IMG/VR virus record: IMGVR_UViG_3300032242_000550
Location: 91,160-155,159 of that record
Direction: 5' to 3' (one strand)
Length of the DNA: 64,000 nt
DNA from: a virus
Part shown: one piece after another, positions 1-7,788 of the stretch
Position numbering within the stretch: the stretch's first letter is position 1
How the letters are laid out: each line of letters opens with the position of its first letter
The notes under the pieces: model-generated
Seen by the model: the letters and a program-made list of their open reading frames with translations, nothing else
What the model was told of the DNA's origin: nothing
Databases searched by the model: none
Position numbers and translations under genes: made by a program

Positions 1-1
1 A

Positions 2-403
2 TTCCAATTACGATTTAACCCACCACAAAACTTTGCGGCTTATCGTCAAAGTGAATTGGATACAGCACGTATTAGTTCTTTTAGTGCTATTGAACAATAT
101 CCATATATAAGTAAGCGTTTTGCTTTAGAAAGATTCTTGGGATTAACTGAAGAAGAAATCAGTAAGAACGAGAAAATGTGGCGTGAAGAAAACGATAAAG
201 AGATTGAGGTTGAGCCACAAGGTAATGATTTACGTAGTATTGGTGTATCAGTGGGTGATATTGAAAGTGATACACAGACTGGTGAGGATATGAATGCCCC
301 TGAACCAGAAGAAGGTTTAGATAATATGGAAGTAGCCGGACCAGTTGGTACTGCTGGAAATACTCCTGGTGGAACGCCTGCCCCGGCTGGCAACGCAATG
401 TGA
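2..403 (+). CDS. 20: Portal vertex protein gp20, C-terminal part (5' end outside window)
   Basis: The reading frame is open from base 2 to a TGA at 401-403, so only the C-terminal ~133 residues of a portal protein are present. The segment RFNPPQNFAAYRQSELDTAR followed by YISKRFALERFLGLTEEEI resembles the C-terminal region of T4-like gp20 proteins as I remember them, and the next genes are those that follow gene 20 in T4-like phages (prohead core, protease, scaffold, capsid). The last ~70 residues are acidic and then rich in Gly, Pro and Ala, which looks like a flexible tail. In the family, gp20 forms the dodecameric portal that nucleates the prohead and acts as the DNA-packaging channel. A TTG at 56 is an internal codon, not a start. 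Confidence 0.85.
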   Translation, partial: FQLRFNPPQNFAAYRQSELDTARISSFSAIEQYPYISKRFALERFLGLTEEEISKNEKMWREENDKEIEVEPQGNDLRSIGVSVGDIESDTQTGEDMNAPEPEEGLDNMEVAGPVGTAGNTPGGTPAPAGNAM

Positions 404-427
404 TAAATAACATATAGGAAATAAAAA

Positions 428-652
428 ATGCGACTTATGGAAATGTTCACACCAGCTATTGAAGGTTATCAAGATGTAGAGTCTGATAACAGTAAACCAA
501 AGTGGCGTGAAAGTCGTAAAACTAAATTAACATTACGTCAAATTCGTAAATTACGTAAAATGAATGATGTTAGAAATTATGAAAAGGCTAGTTATCTTAA
601 AAAGATACATGCACAATATAGTCAGCCAAAAGCCGATCAACCACAACTATAA
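428..652 (+). CDS. Small basic protein between portal and prohead core genes
   Basis: This is a 74-residue protein with a lysine/arginine-rich middle (KWRESRKTKLTLRQIRKLRK) and no membrane segment. It starts 25 nt after the portal stop, with AGGAAATAAAA upstream of the ATG. T4 carries small head genes 67 and 68 between genes 20 and 21, and proteins like this one sit in the same place in aquatic T4-like phages. A role in prohead assembly is inferred from position only. A terminator lies just downstream, so it probably ends the unit that begins upstream of the portal gene. Confidence 0.7.
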   Translation: MRLMEMFTPAIEGYQDVESDNSKPKWRESRKTKLTLRQIRKLRKMNDVRNYEKASYLKKIHAQYSQPKADQPQL

Positions 653-685
653 AATAAAAATCTCTTATTCTAGGCAAAAGTGTAA

Positions 686-712
686 AAAAACAGCAGTTAA
701 TGTGCTGTTTTT
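686..712 (+). terminator. Rho-independent terminator after the portal / small-gene unit
   Basis: The stem AAAAACAGCA (686-695) pairs with TGCTGTTTTT (703-712) around a 7-nt loop, and the right arm ends in a T run. It separates the portal unit from the late promoter at 723. Confidence 0.75.
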
Positions 713-722
713 CCATATGTGC

Positions 723-730
723 TATAAATA
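723..730 (+). promoter_or_regulatory. T4-type late promoter box TATAAATA before the prohead core gene
   Basis: This is an exact match to the T4 late -10 consensus TATAAATA, placed right after a terminator and 35 nt before the prohead-core ATG at 766. In T4 this element is read by gp55-containing RNA polymerase. It likely drives genes 766-4599 as one head-morphogenesis unit. Confidence 0.75.
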
Positions 731-765
731 ACTCTACAAAGCCATTTACTTTAGGAGAATATTCA

Positions 766-1611
766 ATGGATAATAAAAAATTTGAACAACTTATTGATTT
801 GATTATCAATGAGAATGAAGAACAAGCACGTGCATTATTTCACGATATCGTAGTTGAGAAAAGCCGCGAAATCTATGAATCAATGATGGACGAAGATGAC
901 ATGATGAATCAGCCATCTGGTCAAGTAGAAGATTTATTAGATGAAATCGGCAGCGAAGAACAAGGCATGGCTGAAGGCGAAGATGAAGAATTTGATATTG
1001 CTGACATGGATGACGACGGTGAAGAATCTGTTGACATTGATATGGACAGTGAAGAAGGTGGCGAAGAAGGTTTAGAAGACCGTGTTGTTGACCTAGAAGA
1101 TAAATTAGACCAATTAATGGCTGAGTTTGAAGAAATCATGGGTGGTGAAGATCACATGGGCGGCGAAGAAGGCGACATGGATGACATGGACAGCGAAGAA
1201 GGCGACATGGATGACATGGACAGTGAAGATGATGACATGGAAGAAGCAATGATGGAAGCTATCAATTTGAAGCAAGTTCCAGGATTGTATGGTTCTAAAA
1301 TTGGCGGTGACAATGGCGCACAAGCAAAAAGCCCAACATTAGTAAACAGCGGTCAAGCTGGAATGGATTCAAAGCCAGTAAAATTTAGTGGTGCAAGTGA
1401 ATCAGTTCCAACAAGTCCAAAAGGACCAACTAATGCATATGCAAAAGGTGAAACACAAGTTAAAGGTGCAGGATCATTTAAAAATAGTCCAGCACAAACT
1501 AAGCAAGACTTAGAAAAGGCACCAGCCCCAACTAAGACACAAGCTAGTGGTGTAAACACAAAAAGCCCAGTAGCAGAGTCACGTAAGGCTCCTACTAAAA
1601 GACGTATTTAA
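766..1611 (+). CDS. Acidic prohead core protein (gp67/gp68 position)
   Basis: The start is ATG 766, preceded by TTTAGGAGAA at good spacing; an upstream in-frame ATG at 700 lies inside the terminator and is rejected. The protein has 281 residues. The N-terminus (FEQLIDLIINENEEQARALF, then HDIVVEKSREIYESMM) is helical. Residues ~45-165 are extremely acidic, with tandem GDMDDMDSEE repeats, and the C-terminal ~110 residues are a Lys/Pro/Ser-rich low-complexity tail. It lies between the portal and protease genes, where T4 has the prohead core genes 67 and 68, and an acidic helical protein fits a core component cleaved by gp21. Orthology to a particular T4 protein is uncertain. Confidence 0.7.
   Translation: MDNKKFEQLIDLIINENEEQARALFHDIVVEKSREIYESMMDEDDMMNQPSGQVEDLLDEIGSEEQGMAEGEDEEFDIADMDDDGEESVDIDMDSEEGGEEGLEDRVVDLEDKLDQLMAEFEEIMGGEDHMGGEEGDMDDMDSEEGDMDDMDSEDDDMEEAMMEAINLKQVPGLYGSKIGGDNGAQAKSPTLVNSGQAGMDSKPVKFSGASESVPTSPKGPTNAYAKGETQVKGAGSFKNSPAQTKQDLEKAPAPTKTQASGVNTKSPVAESRKAPTKRRI
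1171..1230 (+). repeat. Two tandem 30-nt copies in the acidic prohead core gene
   Basis: The 30-nt unit starting GGCGACATGGATGACATGGA occurs at 1171-1200 and again at 1201-1230, with slight change at the end of the second copy. It encodes GDMDDMDSEE twice. Such in-frame tandem copies can expand or contract by slippage. Confidence 0.8.
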
Positions 1612-1625
1612 GGAATCTGAGAGCA

Positions 1626-2270
1626 ATGGCTTTGTATCTCAAGGAGCATCTGACATTTGACCGAGCCGGTATGGTTGTTGAAAGTGTCAGTGAAGGCGAC
1701 AAGAAGAACCTTTATATGAAGGGTATCTTCATTCAGGGTGGGGTAAAAAACGCAAATGAGCGTGTTTACCCTGTTTCTGAAATTGAAACTGCCGTGCAAA
1801 CTCTAAATGAACAAATCACAGGTGGCTATTCAGTATTAGGTGAAGTAGATCACCCAGATGACTTAAAAATTAACTTAGACCGTGTATCACATATGATTAC
1901 TAGCATGTGGATGGATGGTGCTAATGGCTATGGCAAATTAAAGATTTTACCAACTCCAATGGGTGAATTAGTTAAGACTATGTTGGAGAGTGGTGTGAAA
2001 CTCGGCGTTTCAAGTCGTGGTAGCGGTAACGTGAATGACTTAGACGGTAAGGTCAGTGACTTTGAAATAGTCACTGTGGATATTGTCGCACAACCTAGTG
2101 CACCCAATGCTTATCCTAAAGCAATATATGAAGGCATGATGAATATGCGTCATGGTCATAAATTGTTGGATATCGCAAAAGATGCACAGAGCGACAAGAA
2201 GGTACAGAGATACCTGAAAGATGAAGTGGTTCGTCTTATCAAGGATCTCAAAATTAATAAAGGGGATTAA
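1626..2270 (+). CDS. 21: Prohead maturation protease gp21
   Basis: The protein has 214 residues, close to T4 gp21. Its core, KGIFIQGGVKNANERVYP (32-49) followed by GEVDHPDD (72-79) and GVKLGVSSRGSG (123-134), matches the T4 gp21 / herpes-assemblin-like serine protease fold. Likely catalytic residues are His76 and Ser129 or Ser130, with acidic residues around 146-152 (DFEIVTVD) as candidates for the third. In the family this enzyme degrades the scaffold and trims gp23 inside the prohead. It begins 14 nt after the acidic core gene, with GAATCTGAGAG upstream, and ends 2 nt before gene 22, consistent with translation as one head operon. Confidence 0.92.
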   Translation: MALYLKEHLTFDRAGMVVESVSEGDKKNLYMKGIFIQGGVKNANERVYPVSEIETAVQTLNEQITGGYSVLGEVDHPDDLKINLDRVSHMITSMWMDGANGYGKLKILPTPMGELVKTMLESGVKLGVSSRGSGNVNDLDGKVSDFEIVTVDIVAQPSAPNAYPKAIYEGMMNMRHGHKLLDIAKDAQSDKKVQRYLKDEVVRLIKDLKINKGD

Positions 2271-2272
2271 GC

Positions 2273-3373
2273 ATGTTAGATGCTATCAAACCATTACTTG
2301 AGAGTGGATTAATCAACGAAGAAACTGGTGTCGCTATAAACGAGGCATGGGAATCTAAATTGAATGAGGCTCGTGAGCAAGTACGTGCAGAATTACGTGA
2401 AGAATTCGCACAACGTTATGAACATGACAGATACGTGATGGTAGAAGCCCTTGATAAAATGGTCAGTGAAGGACTAAAGTCTGAAATTGAAGAATTTCAA
2501 TCTGAACGTCAGGCAATGAACGAAGACCGTGTAGTAGCGCAACAAAAATTGCGTGAAAGTGCTACAAAATTCAATGATTTCATGGTTACTAAACTAGCTG
2601 AAGAAATTAAAGAACTACGTAGTGAGCGTAAATTACAAATGGAAAGTCAGCAAAAACTAGAACAATTTATTGTTCATGCACTTGCACGTGAAATTAAAGA
2701 ATTCACACAAGACAAACAGGCTGTAGTTGAAGCAAAGGTTAAGTTAGTTGCAGAAGGTCGTAAACAACTTGAAGCATTGAAAGCACGTTTTGTTGCTGAA
2801 TCTGCTAAGAGATTGACTACGGTCGTTGCTAGCCAACTCAAAGGTGAATTAGGTCAATTAAAAGAAGATATCAAGATCGCTAGAGAAAATAGCTTTGGTC
2901 GTCGTATCTTTGAAAGCTTTGCAAGTGAATTCAGCGTCACTCACTTAAGTGAGAAAGCAGAAACTCGCAAACTAATGACTCAGCTAGATGAAAAAGATAA
3001 AAAACTAGCCGAATCCATCAATACAATCAATAACGCTAAGAAGTTGATTGAAAGTAAAGAACGTGAAGTTCGTATTATTAAAGAATCTAATCTACGTGAA
3101 AAAACAATGAGCGAATTACTCGCCACATTGAACGAAGAAAAGGCTGTAGTAATGCAGAACTTACTAGAAAGCGTCCAGACACCACGTCTACAAGCCGCTT
3201 TCGATAAGTATCTTCCAGCAGTTCTTAATAACGGTGTTGTTAAACCAGCTACTAAAGCTAAATTAACAGAATCCGTTATCGTAGAAGCAACTGGGGATAA
3301 AGCTGCCAAACAAGAAGTTGATATGGAACAACGTGATAACGTTATAGATATCAAGCGTCTGGCAGGGCTTTAA
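2273..3373 (+). CDS. 22: Prohead scaffold protein gp22
   Basis: The protein has 366 residues, almost all charged and helical, with long stretches of heptad-like pattern predicted as coiled coil from about 25 to 300. There is no enzymatic motif. It begins 2 nt after the protease, with AAAGGGGATTAAGC upstream of the ATG, and lies directly before the capsid gene, exactly as gene 22 in T4. In the family gp22 is the main internal scaffold that assembles on the portal and is cleaved by gp21. The final ~30 residues (MEQRDNVIDIKRLAGL) resemble scaffold C-termini in T4-like phages from memory. Confidence 0.88.
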   Translation: MLDAIKPLLESGLINEETGVAINEAWESKLNEAREQVRAELREEFAQRYEHDRYVMVEALDKMVSEGLKSEIEEFQSERQAMNEDRVVAQQKLRESATKFNDFMVTKLAEEIKELRSERKLQMESQQKLEQFIVHALAREIKEFTQDKQAVVEAKVKLVAEGRKQLEALKARFVAESAKRLTTVVASQLKGELGQLKEDIKIARENSFGRRIFESFASEFSVTHLSEKAETRKLMTQLDEKDKKLAESINTINNAKKLIESKEREVRIIKESNLREKTMSELLATLNEEKAVVMQNLLESVQTPRLQAAFDKYLPAVLNNGVVKPATKAKLTESVIVEATGDKAAKQEVDMEQRDNVIDIKRLAGL

Positions 3374-3402
3374 TTAAAGACATAATTTAGGAGAAATATA
3401 AA

Positions 3403-4599
3403 ATGTCAAAAGTACTCTTAGAAAGCCGTTGGGACGAGACCAAAGAAGCTCTGTTAGAAGGCTTAAAAGGAACTCGCCGTTCAACAATGGGTGTTATTTT
3501 AGAAAACACCAAAAAACAGTTACTAGCTGAAAGTTCAGCCGGTACTACAACAGCTGGTAATATCGCTACACTAAACCGTGTGATTCTTCCAGTTATCCGT
3601 CGTGTCATGCCAACAGTTATCGCTAACGAGTTGGTTGGTGTACAACCAATGACAGGACCAGTTGGTCAGATTCATACATTACGTGTGCGTTATGCTCAAT
3701 CATTAACAGACACAAGTGCTGCTCAAACTAGCGTTACAGCTGGTCAAGAAGCATTGAGTCCATTCTTGATTGCTCAGGCATATTCACGTACTCCATATGG
3801 TACTGATTCTTCAACAAGCTATACTGCTAACGATACTGCTGCCCTAGAAGGCAACGGTGGTAAGCAAATCAGCGTACAAATCTTGCGTCAGGCTGTTGAA
3901 GCTAAGTCACGTAAGTTGCAAGCACGTTGGACATTTGAGGCAGCACAAGATGCACAGTCTCAACATGGTATTGACGTTGAAGCAGAAATCATGGCAGCTC
4001 TTGCACAAGAGATTACTGCTGAGATTGACCAAGAGATTCTATTGTCATTACGTACATTAGCATCTACAGAGTATACATACAACCAAGCTACTGTATCTGG
4101 TACAGCTACTTATGTTGGTGACGAACACGCTGCTTTAGCTGTTCTTATCAACCGTGTCGCTAACTTGATCGCACAACGCACACGTCGTGGTGCTGGTAAC
4201 TGGGCTGTTGTATCTAGTGCTGCATTGACAGTATTGCAATCTGCAACTACTAGTGCTTTCGCACGTACTACAGAAGGTACATTTGAAGCTCCAACTAACA
4301 CTAAGTTCGTTGGTACATTGAATGGCGCTATGCGTGTTTTCGTTGACAGTTATGCTCCTGATACTACACCAGTATTGGTTGGCTATAAAGGTTCTAGTGA
4401 AACTGATGCAGCCGCATTCTATTGCCCATACATTCCATTGATGAGTAGTGGTGTTGTTCTAGATCCATCTAGTTTCGAACCAGTCGTATCATTTATGACA
4501 AGGTATGGCTACATCGAATTAACGAATACGGCCTCAAGTTTCGGGAATGCCGCGGACTACGTTGGGGAAATTGCAGTATCGAACCTTACGTTCCAATAA
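3403..4599 (+). CDS. 23: Major capsid protein gp23
   Basis: The 398-residue protein contains hallmark gp23 sequence: ATLNRVILPVIRRVMPTVIA (54-73) followed by the GVQPMTGPVGQ segment, and a C-terminal YIPLMSSGVVLDP block. A prohead-protease-type site Leu-Ala-Glu sits at 41-43, followed by SSAG, so a propeptide of about 43 residues is predicted to be removed. The start ATG follows TTTAGGAGAAATATAAA. At 398 residues it is shorter than T4 gp23 (521). A strong terminator follows, as expected for the most expressed late gene. No separate vertex protein gp24 is seen in the window. Confidence 0.95.
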   Translation: MSKVLLESRWDETKEALLEGLKGTRRSTMGVILENTKKQLLAESSAGTTTAGNIATLNRVILPVIRRVMPTVIANELVGVQPMTGPVGQIHTLRVRYAQSLTDTSAAQTSVTAGQEALSPFLIAQAYSRTPYGTDSSTSYTANDTAALEGNGGKQISVQILRQAVEAKSRKLQARWTFEAAQDAQSQHGIDVEAEIMAALAQEITAEIDQEILLSLRTLASTEYTYNQATVSGTATYVGDEHAALAVLINRVANLIAQRTRRGAGNWAVVSSAALTVLQSATTSAFARTTEGTFEAPTNTKFVGTLNGAMRVFVDSYAPDTTPVLVGYKGSSETDAAAFYCPYIPLMSSGVVLDPSSFEPVVSFMTRYGYIELTNTASSFGNAADYVGEIAVSNLTFQ

Positions 4600-4603
4600 A
4601 ATT

Positions 4604-4692
4604 TCACTTTTCAGTGATATATTGAATGTAATTCAAAATCAAAATTGGGCACCTAGGTGCCCTTTTTTGTATCTTAAATCACTGAAAAGTGA
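4604..4692. repeat. 15-nt inverted repeats flanking the gene 23 terminator
   Basis: TCACTTTTCAGTGAT at 4604-4618 has its exact reverse complement ATCACTGAAAAGTGA at 4678-4692. Each arm is itself close to palindromic. They bracket the gp23 terminator and end just before the HNH gene, so they could be a second hairpin, processing sites, or the edges of the inserted endonuclease unit. Confidence 0.7.
4647..4668 (+). terminator. Strong terminator after the major capsid gene
   Basis: GGGCACCTAGGTGCCC (4647-4662) is a perfect palindrome that folds into a GC-rich stem, followed by six T (4663-4668). Confidence 0.9.
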
Positions 4693-4699
4693 TATTCTG

Positions 4700-4707
4700 T
4701 ATAAATA
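4700..4707 (+). promoter_or_regulatory. Late promoter box TATAAATA abutting the HNH start codon
   Basis: This is an exact TATAAATA, separated by only 5 nt (CTATT) from ATG 4713. T4 late transcription starts a few bases beyond this box, so the HNH mRNA would be leaderless or nearly so. Confidence 0.6.
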
Positions 4708-4712
4708 CTATT

Positions 4713-5489
4713 ATGCTAACAAACAAATATTCTAAAACTTATTTTGCTATAACCTCTAATGCTAGACACCGCATTACTGAGGGCTATACAGAACTACATC
4801 ATATCATACCTCAATCAATGGGCGGCAGTAATGACAAAGAAAATCTAGTAGAACTAACAGCAAGAGAACATTTCATATGTCATTGGTTGTTAATTAAAAT
4901 GACAACAGGTGAAGATAGAAGTAAAATGTTATATGCACTCAATGGAATGAGAGCAGAGAATAGATATCAACAAAGATATCATACAAAAATCACAGCAAGA
5001 GTATATGAGAAGTATAGAATAGAACACGCAGAGAATCATAGTAAAAGAATGAAATCTAAAAACCTTGTGCCATGGAATAAAGGCGGTGGAAAATTAACAG
5101 AAGAACAACTAGAAAATGTTCGATATGCCGCTAGAAATAGAAAAATAGATCCAATCAAACAAGCTGAAGGGCAACAAAAAAGAATAGCAAAGATGGTAGG
5201 ACAAAAAAGAACTGATGAGACTAAAAGATTAATGTCATTGGCATCAAAAGGTAAACCTAAAGGTCCTATGAGTGAAGAACAAAAACAAATACGGTCAGAT
5301 AAACAAAAGGGTGTACCTAAACCGAAAGGCTTTGGGGATAAAGTTGCTGAAAGAATGAAGAAATCATTTTCTGAAAACAATCCTAACAAAAGACCTGACT
5401 TACAAAAGATATGTGAACACTGTGGTAAGACTGTAGGACCAAGTAACTATACAAGATGGCACGGAGACAATTGTAAGCAAAAAGCATAA
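4713..5489 (+). CDS. HNH homing-endonuclease-like protein with NUMOD-type repeats
   Basis: The start is taken as ATG 4713 (MLTNKYSKTYFAIT); an in-frame GTG at 4689 is possible but lies upstream of the promoter box. The 258-residue protein has an N-terminal HNH core, LHHIIPQSMGGSNDKENLV, with LTAREHFICHWLL following. The middle holds basic DNA-binding repeats of NUMOD3 type (SEEQKQIRSDKQKG and similar), and the C-terminus has a Cys pair in CEHCGKTVGPSNYTRWHGDNC-like zinc-knuckle form. Free-standing endonucleases of this type are common in T4-like phages and promote their own spread by cutting phages that lack them. Its position right after gene 23 suggests insertion into an otherwise conserved head region. 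Confidence 0.85.
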   Translation: MLTNKYSKTYFAITSNARHRITEGYTELHHIIPQSMGGSNDKENLVELTAREHFICHWLLIKMTTGEDRSKMLYALNGMRAENRYQQRYHTKITARVYEKYRIEHAENHSKRMKSKNLVPWNKGGGKLTEEQLENVRYAARNRKIDPIKQAEGQQKRIAKMVGQKRTDETKRLMSLASKGKPKGPMSEEQKQIRSDKQKGVPKPKGFGDKVAERMKKSFSENNPNKRPDLQKICEHCGKTVGPSNYTRWHGDNCKQKA

Positions 5490-5525
5490 ATACAATATCT
5501 CAATGGGATGGGAAGAATACAATCA

Positions 5526-5548
5526 AGCACTATTCGTAGTGCTTTTTT
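5526..5548 (+). terminator. Terminator with UUCG tetraloop
   Basis: AGCACTA (5526-5532) and TAGTGCT (5537-5543) pair around TTCG, followed by TTTTT. It ends the HNH transcript and isolates the fibre array. Confidence 0.85.
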
Positions 5549-5565
5549 GTTATATATACTATTTT

Positions 5566-5592
5566 GATAAATATATTAAAGGGTAATATATT
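5566..5592 (+). promoter_or_regulatory. Late promoter box overlapping a start-codon hairpin
   Basis: The box GATAAATA is at 5566-5573. AATATATTA (5570-5578) is the exact reverse complement of TAATATATT (5584-5592), giving a 9-bp stem with the Shine-Dalgarno AAGGG in the 5-nt loop and the ATG immediately after. A transcript starting from this box would begin near 5579 and lack the left arm, whereas read-through RNA would fold. Confidence 0.6.
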
Positions 5593-6510
5593 ATGGATTT
5601 TACTGGTGGTATAACAGTTAGTGGTGGATTGAGTGTAACTAGACAACCTCCTCCTACACAAAAAGCTATATTTGGATATGGCTTTGCCGGTGGTAATCAG
5701 TCATTGACCAATTTAGTAAGTGACACCGGTGTAGTTGCTACTGATACTGCAGGTGTGGGCACTGCTAGATACGATCTAGCAGCCACTGGTTATGGAACAG
5801 GTACTGCTATGTTTGGATACGGTCAAAATGTTAATGGTGGATCCAGTTATCTTTCACTGACCAATCTAGTATCAACTACAGGTGTTGTTGCTACTGATAC
5901 TACAGGTGTTGGTACTGCTAGATACTCATTAGCAGGTACAATGTATGGAACCGACAAAGGTATATTTGGATATGGGCGCAATTCAGGTAGTGTATCAATG
6001 ACCAACTTAGTAAGTAATACAGGTGTAGTAGCTACAGATACAACAGGTGTCGGTACTGCTAGAAATTACCTTGCGGCCGCAGGCTATGGTGTTGACAAAG
6101 CTATTTTTGGATATGGAAATGGCGGCAGCGGTGTGACTAATTTGGTATCAAACACCGGTGTAGTTGCTACTGATACAGCACCCGTTGGTACTAATAGATA
6201 TGCATTAGCAGCCGCTGGTTATGGCACTGATAAGGCTATATTTGGATATGGAAATAATTTTTCAAGCGATGTGTCAGTAACCAATAAAGTATCAAATACT
6301 GGTGTAGTTGCTAGTGATACCACAGGTGTAGGAACAGCAAGAAGTTATCTAGCGGCTGCAGGCTATGGATCCGATAAAGCGATTTTTAGCTATGGTAGTG
6401 GTGGAAATAAAACCAATCTAGTAAGTAATACCGGTGTAGTTGCTAGTGATACAACAGGTGTTGGTACTTTTAGGGCTCAGCTGGCAGCTGTAAGCTTTAC
6501 TGGACAATAA
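5593..6510 (+). CDS. Six-bladed Kelch-like propeller adhesin, type A, copy 1
   Basis: The protein has 305 residues. Residues 1-22 (MDFTGGITVSGGLSVTRQPP) are an N-terminal module shared with nine other genes in the window. Then come exactly six repeats of about 46 residues, each with [K/T]A[I/M]FGYG, a short variable stretch, TNLVSNTGVVATDT, GVGTAR and LAA.GYG. The order and spacing resemble Kelch repeats, so a closed six-bladed beta-propeller is inferred; the protein starts with one strand and ends with its neighbour, which would close the ring. Sequence differences between repeats concentrate in the 4-12 residues after FGYG. Its place in the fibre array suggests a receptor-binding tip. No enzyme motif is seen. 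Confidence 0.75.
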   Translation: MDFTGGITVSGGLSVTRQPPPTQKAIFGYGFAGGNQSLTNLVSDTGVVATDTAGVGTARYDLAATGYGTGTAMFGYGQNVNGGSSYLSLTNLVSTTGVVATDTTGVGTARYSLAGTMYGTDKGIFGYGRNSGSVSMTNLVSNTGVVATDTTGVGTARNYLAAAGYGVDKAIFGYGNGGSGVTNLVSNTGVVATDTAPVGTNRYALAAAGYGTDKAIFGYGNNFSSDVSVTNKVSNTGVVASDTTGVGTARSYLAAAGYGSDKAIFSYGSGGNKTNLVSNTGVVASDTTGVGTFRAQLAAVSFTGQ

Positions 6511-6523
6511 TTTCACTCAAAAC

Positions 6524-6547
6524 AAAAGGCTTTACTGAGCCTTTTTT
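6524..6547 (+). terminator. Terminator between propeller copies 1 and 2
   Basis: AAAAGGCT (6524-6531) pairs with AGCCTTTT (6538-6545) around a 6-nt loop, with a run of T following. Confidence 0.85.
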
Positions 6548-6554
6548 GTTATCT

Positions 6555-6582
6555 GATAAATATGTTATAGGAATAATATATT
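6555..6582 (+). promoter_or_regulatory. Late promoter box overlapping a start-codon hairpin
   Basis: GATAAATA is at 6555-6562. AATATGTTAT (6559-6568) pairs with ATAATATATT (6573-6582) over 10 bp with one G-U, leaving the Shine-Dalgarno AGGA as a tetraloop directly before ATG 6583. The layout is the same as at 5566-5592. Confidence 0.6.
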
Positions 6583-7521
6583 ATGGCAGACATGACATTT
6601 ACAGGTGGTATAACGTTTACTGGTGGGTTTAGTATAGTCAAACCTCCACCTTCGTATCTTGCATATGCTATTTTTGGATATGGAACCGGAGCATCTGACT
6701 ATTCAATAACCAACCTAGTAAGTAACACAGGTGTAGTTGCCGCAGATACTACAGGGGTTGGTACTGTTAGAAGTCAACTTGCAGCCGCAAATTACGGCAC
6801 AGATAAAGCTATATTTGGGTATGGATACACAACTACCTATGTATCAATGACCAACAAAGTATCAAATACAGGGGTTGTGTCTATAGATACTACAGGGGTA
6901 GGCACTGCTAGAGCAGTTTTAGCAGCCGCTGGGTATGGCACAGATAAAGGTATCTTTGGATATGGGTCCAATGGCGGAGGGCAAACAGCCGTAACCAATC
7001 TAGTATCTAACACAGGAGTAGTAGCCACCGATACTACAGGTGTTGGTACTGCCAGAGAACAACTAGCGGCATCAGGTTATGGAACTGATAAAGCTATTTT
7101 TGGATATGGATACAATGGATCCGCTGGAGTTTCAACGACCAACTTAGTATCAAACACGGGTGTAGTTGCAGCAGATACTACAGGTGTGGGTACTGCTAGA
7201 CTTGGTCTAGCAGCCGCCGGTTATGGTAATTCCGGTCAAGCTATTTTTGGATATGGAAATGGTAATAAATCAATGACCAATTTAGTAAGTAATACAGGAG
7301 TTGTTGCCACAGATACTACCGGAGTTGGTACCGGTAGAAATGGATTAGCAGCCGCAACTTATGGTACAAATAAAGCTATTTTTGGTTATGGATACAATAG
7401 TAGTCTAGGTGTAGTTTCAATAACTAATCTAGTAAGTAATACAGGTGTAGTAGCTACTGATACTACAGGTGTAGGTACTAGTAGATATCTTCTTGCAGCC
7501 GCAAGTTACGGATCCATATGA
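6583..7521 (+). CDS. Six-bladed Kelch-like propeller adhesin, type A, copy 2
   Basis: The 312-residue protein has N-terminal module MADMTFTGGITFTGGFSIV and a Pro-rich linker, then six AIFGYG repeats. Variable stretches after FGYG include TGASDY, YTTTYV, SNGGGQTA, YNGSAGVS, NGNK and YNSSLGVV, while the TNLVSNTGVVATDT and GVGTAR segments are nearly constant in protein and DNA. It has its own terminator upstream and its own late promoter, so it can be expressed independently of copy 1. The inferred role is a fibre-tip or decoration adhesin, by the same argument as for copy 1. Confidence 0.75.
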   Translation: MADMTFTGGITFTGGFSIVKPPPSYLAYAIFGYGTGASDYSITNLVSNTGVVAADTTGVGTVRSQLAAANYGTDKAIFGYGYTTTYVSMTNKVSNTGVVSIDTTGVGTARAVLAAAGYGTDKGIFGYGSNGGGQTAVTNLVSNTGVVATDTTGVGTAREQLAASGYGTDKAIFGYGYNGSAGVSTTNLVSNTGVVAADTTGVGTARLGLAAAGYGNSGQAIFGYGNGNKSMTNLVSNTGVVATDTTGVGTGRNGLAAATYGTNKAIFGYGYNSSLGVVSITNLVSNTGVVATDTTGVGTSRYLLAAASYGSI

Positions 7522-7536
7522 TTTAAAAGATTTAGA

Positions 7537-7544
7537 CATAAATA
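7537..7544 (+). promoter_or_regulatory. Late promoter box CATAAATA
   Basis: A one-mismatch match to TATAAATA, 23 nt before ATG 7568, with ATAAAGGAAAAT as Shine-Dalgarno region between. Confidence 0.5.
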
Positions 7545-7567
7545 CATTTACTATAAAGGAAAATATC

Positions 7568-7783
7568 ATGATAGATTTAGAGAACATGCCTGCTCCAACA
7601 GAAGAAGAAATTGCACAAGCAAGACTTAATGCATTGAATGCAGATCGTCCAGATTCATGGACATGGGATGAAGCATCAACCTCATATGTTGCGCCAGTAA
7701 GTGTACCAGATGATGGTTATCCATATTTATGGGATGAAGCATCAACTAGTTGGGTACCATTCCCAGATTTCCCTAGAGAATAA
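7568..7783 (+). CDS. Small protein with two W-D-E-A-S-T motifs
   Basis: The start is ATG 7568 after AAAGGAAAATATC; an in-frame ATG at 7493 lies inside the previous gene and is rejected. The 71-residue protein contains two copies of a WDEASTS motif (SWTWDEASTSYV and PYLWDEASTSWV). The same signature ends the two larger proteins at 12326 and 36182 (VWDEPTLSWIE, TWDEDTTSWVE). All three genes lie next to propeller genes, so a role with the fibres (virion part or assembly factor) is plausible but unproven. It ends 5 nt before the next propeller gene. Confidence 0.65.
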   Translation: MIDLENMPAPTEEEIAQARLNALNADRPDSWTWDEASTSYVAPVSVPDDGYPYLWDEASTSWVPFPDFPRE

Positions 7784-7788
7784 ATCTA

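Noticed and set aside
700-765. Earlier start of the prohead core gene at 700
   Set aside because: The upstream part runs through the terminator and the TATAAATA box; ATG 766 has a good Shine-Dalgarno.
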